From Nymphaea colorata (taxonomy: Eukaryota > Streptophyta > Magnoliopsida > Nymphaeales > Nymphaeaceae), in NCBI RefSeq assembly GCF_008831285.2, contig NC_045150.1, positions 4,292,001 to 4,356,000 on the forward strand: 64,000 nucleotides of DNA. The letters are read 5' to 3'. Below the pieces are notes generated by a model. The model did not search any database. It had not been told where the DNA came from and saw only the letters and a list, made by a program, of their open reading frames with translations. The first letter of the stretch is position 1, and each line of letters starts with the position of its first letter. The translations under genes were made by a program, and so were the position numbers. This document shows positions 61,001 to 64,000 of this stretch, piece after piece.

Positions 61001-64000
61001 AAATTATCAGGAATACCATGGGATAGAATTATAAAATTTTCAGTTTTGGTCATATCCTGAGATATCATGATATTCTGGCTGATATTATTTGCTAGCTTCA
61101 AGATGGTGGTGATGTCAGGAAGATTTCAAAATATTGGAGACCTTTGTAACTACTTTCATGGTAAAACTGCATAAAGACATGTAGAGAGTCGTAAATGCCC
61201 CAAATCAATCCAGAGATATTCATATTTCACCAAAACTGGTTGGACCTTAGGATTGTTCCTCAAAACACAGAAAAATCTTCTTTGTTCATTTTCCACTTAG
61301 AGAGTCAAGTCCTTGCAGAGTAGGCAGTATATAAGGGTTAAGACTCGTAATCATTGCATGTAACTTTCAGTTATGGTAACTAATGAAGGTTAACAAGGAT
61401 GTAAGAGCCATAGCGACCAACTGCATTTCACTAGTTAGATGTTAATCTGCAACTTAAGTAAATTGTAAATCTTAGTTAGAATTAGAAATGTACTAGTACT
61501 ACCCTTGTGGAAATTAATGCACTTCACAACTAAATTATATCTTTCCTTTTATTACAGTTATTATGACTACCTTAGGTTTCACAATAAGGATAATATTCTC
61601 AAAAACAAAAGACCGTCACTGGTGTCTGCATATTTACCTCTATCAGGAAAAGGTAAACAGACACAGTGATATACAGATTTTGCTGAATTAAACAGCAATG
61701 AGCAACCAGAATTTCTCAAAAAGAGTCACATTTCATGCTAGTTATGGAAAGTATTTGCAGTTAACAGTGACCAGCAAATATGTTTTACAGTGATGTCAGC
61801 ACCGAGACAGAGAAAAATAGACAAACAAAGAAAAGAAAATAGAAAGGACCCACAGGATAAAGGAAAAAGGAATAGATGGAAACGTTGAACACTCCGATTT
61901 GGACGGAACTTGCAGGTAAGTAGAAAAAAAAGTACCAAAAAAAAGGATAAAGCTAGCGAAGGCCCCTAATCTGGAACATGAAGAGAAGTTAGATCCATAT
62001 CGAAAAAGGAAAAAAATGAAATAAATTATAAACTAATAAGAAAACATAAATAACACTATATAAAAGTGATAAAAAATGTCTTAATGATGCATGATGAACG
62101 TTAAAAAAATAAAAAAGAAAAATCAGGAAAAATCATAGAAAAATGAGAGAAAACGTGACAAATGTGCTATAAGTATATTTTTCATATTTTCACAATATCA
62201 CACTCTTTTCACGTTTTTTTGTTTTTCTTATTTTTCTTGTTAATCACAATATTTTCAAAAATATTGTGATATCTGTGATACTAATTAAAATAAACTAAAA
62301 AAAATAAGTGGGCTGTCCAAGTGGACAGCCCACAACAGCCAAGGGTCTCCCTCTCTTTCTCTATGCATGTGTGTGTGTGTTTGTAAGTCAAAGATTACAG
62401 GGCTGACCAACTACTCTGATTAATTGACTAGTCCAACCAACTACTCACCAGCTTGAAACGTAGGTTAGTCGATAACTAACTCAACCAACTAATCAGACTA
62501 GTGGCTCAGCTGTCGAGATTTGGACATCTAAAGCACATAACTACATGGATGTCAATCTTAAGTAAAAATTAGAAGAAGGCAATAAGAAAACTATATATTA
62601 CAAATATGGCACAAATATGAGGCAAACATTTCATATCACTGCAATAAGCACCAATTAGCAATGGCTTCCATAACTCACTATTGCTCAAGCTTATAAGCCC
62701 CGCAATTCTTGCAGGAGACAGTCACTTGTCAACTGATAGCACGATTATAGCACCATGAGAAGCATGGATGCAATGCCAAGAGCTAGTCAACAATTCTTAG
62801 AAATTCAGAGCAACAAGATTGTTAACAACAATGATAAGGAATGGCATTAGAACCTTTTGCAGAGGACCCATCTTCTGAAAAATCAGGAGAATCAGCATTT
62901 CGAATACTTCTCCAATATTGTAGAGTCTGCACGACTATATCTCGAACTGGCTTAACCTATGAGAAGCAGAGGAGCTGGCTAAGAGAACACAGAAAACCAA
63001 AACAAGTGCATCCAAGACTGACATGCAAAAGCAAATTATCATCAGTAGAAGAAGAAGAAAAATGCAGTCTAATACAGCACTGAATGGTAGGGGACTCATC
63101 CATACTGACCTTATCAAATTGACAGGATTCAAGAGATGCAATGCAGGAAGCCTTGAATGAGATCAATGAAGGGCCACAGTTTATGGCTATATGTGCCAGT
63201 GCCACAGATGCTGCCTTACGCGTCGACCATTCACTGTCCTTGAGAGATTCTTGGATGGCAGTCAAAGCCGTAGATAGAATATGTGCTGTTGAAGCACCCC
63301 CACCCTGCTACATCAATGAAAATGTAATTACAATTTTAAAGAAGTAGCATCTTATAAGAAGAGACAAAAGATTCCCTCCCACCAGCAACTCAATTTGTGA
63401 AGAAAAGAATATTTCCTTCCTTATGTGATGGATCTTCACATATATTTCACTAAAAATTATATAATAAAGAACACATCACAAAGACAAAAAACAATTGAAA
63501 TGGTGGCCAGCCAGTCATACCCATACAGATATCTAAATCAACAGAAGCCCAGAAAAATGCATATGAATAAGACCTGAATTAAGCTTGCAGCAAGCTCAAG
63601 AAGTGCTGGCTTTGCTAAAAAATGCTGATTTCTAAGCAGTTTGATGACCCGAGTTAACAGCCTCTGCAGAATTGCCACCGGGGGATCTGTAGAGTTATTG
63701 ATGACAGCAGCAAGGCACAAGGCGGAACCAGATTGTATTTGTTTATTCTGCTCACCTAGAGCTTCAAATAGTGGTCTCACAAAGACAACAAAGGTGGCTC
63801 CACTTTCTTTTGGACAGTTTCCAACAGACTGTGACTGCATCATGACTGAAGCTAAAACACCAACTGTTTCTACACAAGCATCTCTCACAATAGAATCTGA
63901 GTCCTTAAGTCGCCTTACAATGCTGTTGACCATTTTCCCAATGTATGGCCCTAACTGCTCCCCATGAATCCTTGCCAACAAGGACATGATCCTTATACAT
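58068..64000 (-). CDS. TORTIFOLIA1/SPIRAL2-like microtubule-associated protein, 3' part
   Basis: Proteins of this family bind cortical microtubules and control directional cell growth. Minus-strand exons: 63574-64000 (open at the edge), 63110-63304, 62854-62956, 59860-60551, 58717-59439, 58424-58589, 58068-58099. Phases agree at every junction. The exons total 2338 nt, about 778 residues. The first three carry HEAT repeats (DSDSIVRDACVETVGVLAS; KDSEWSTRKAASVALAHIA; VKPVRDIVVQTLQYWRSIR). A polar linker follows, then a coiled coil (LIRRHLLEIENKQSNLLNIL ... MESLSALQSKVLGLEST). The family's C-terminal helical domain closes the protein (WKHINEFLCVDDFESAFTEA ... LLPWLQQVVDL). The end is ambiguous: splicing 58423-58100 gives a short tail ending DRDLNSR, while reading through gives LYGKACPTF and a stop at 58347. 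The N-terminus lies beyond the window. Confidence 0.9.
60552..62853 (-). other. 2.3-kb intron of the TOR1-like gene
   Basis: It joins exon 62854-62956 (phase 1) to exon 59860-60551. It is AT-rich without exons. It holds a dispersed repeat at about 62020-62130 and a hairpin at 62243-62270 (13-bp stem ATCACAATATTTT). An irregular AACCAACTA / ACTAGT motif repeats near 62400-62510. Confidence 0.6.
62020..62130 (-). repeat. dispersed repeat related to 19150-19265
   Basis: On the minus strand it reads CATCATTAAGACATT, a TTTTATCACTTTTAT tract and TTCTTATTAGTTT, in the same order as in AspRS intron 2. Confidence 0.5.

Overview
The window is nuclear DNA of a flowering plant. It holds spliced protein genes with GT-AG introns, three Ty1-copia retrotransposons with plant-type domains, abundant (AT)n, (GA)n and (TG)n microsatellites, and AT-rich intergenic DNA. 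Long introns (about 10.1, 4.1, 3.6 and 2.3 kb) point to a medium or large, repeat-rich genome. The species cannot be named from the sequence alone, and nothing looks bacterial, organellar or viral.

Four host genes can be read. (1) From the left edge to 11403 (+) is the 3' part of an RRM RNA-binding protein gene. Its two RRM exons (779-885, 968-1055) are separated from a terminal exon (11158-11403) by a roughly 10.1-kb intron. That intron holds a complete LTR retrotransposon in antisense orientation and a GC-rich element with terminal inverted repeats. (2) 16734-24447 (+) is a complete ten-exon cytosolic aspartyl-tRNA synthetase (IBI1-type, 542 aa). It has a telo-box and an upstream ORF in its leader. 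(3) 48052-55602 (+) is a complete six-exon receptor-like cytoplasmic kinase of subfamily VII (PBL17-like, 456 aa). A tiny myristoylation/palmitoylation exon is followed by a 4.1-kb intron. (4) 58068-64000 (-) is the 3' part of a TORTIFOLIA1/SPIRAL2-like microtubule-associated HEAT-repeat protein, convergent with the kinase and running off the right edge.

Between the genes: 11404-16380 is AT-rich with a 35-bp triple tandem repeat. 24448-26990 holds the 3' flank of the synthetase and a frameshifted remnant of a nuclear-type gene. 26994-31120 and 36773-40940 are two 5'-truncated, decayed copia elements on the minus strand. 31120-36770 contains microsatellites and a perfect 118-bp palindrome with an (AT)30 core. 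40946-47390 is AT-rich with two adjacent GC-rich hairpins. The host genes form no obvious pathway: they cover RNA binding, tRNA charging, immune or developmental signalling, and cortical microtubules. Exon limits were checked by hand for splice sites, phase and total length divisible by three. Gene names rest on recalled family motifs, not on database searches.
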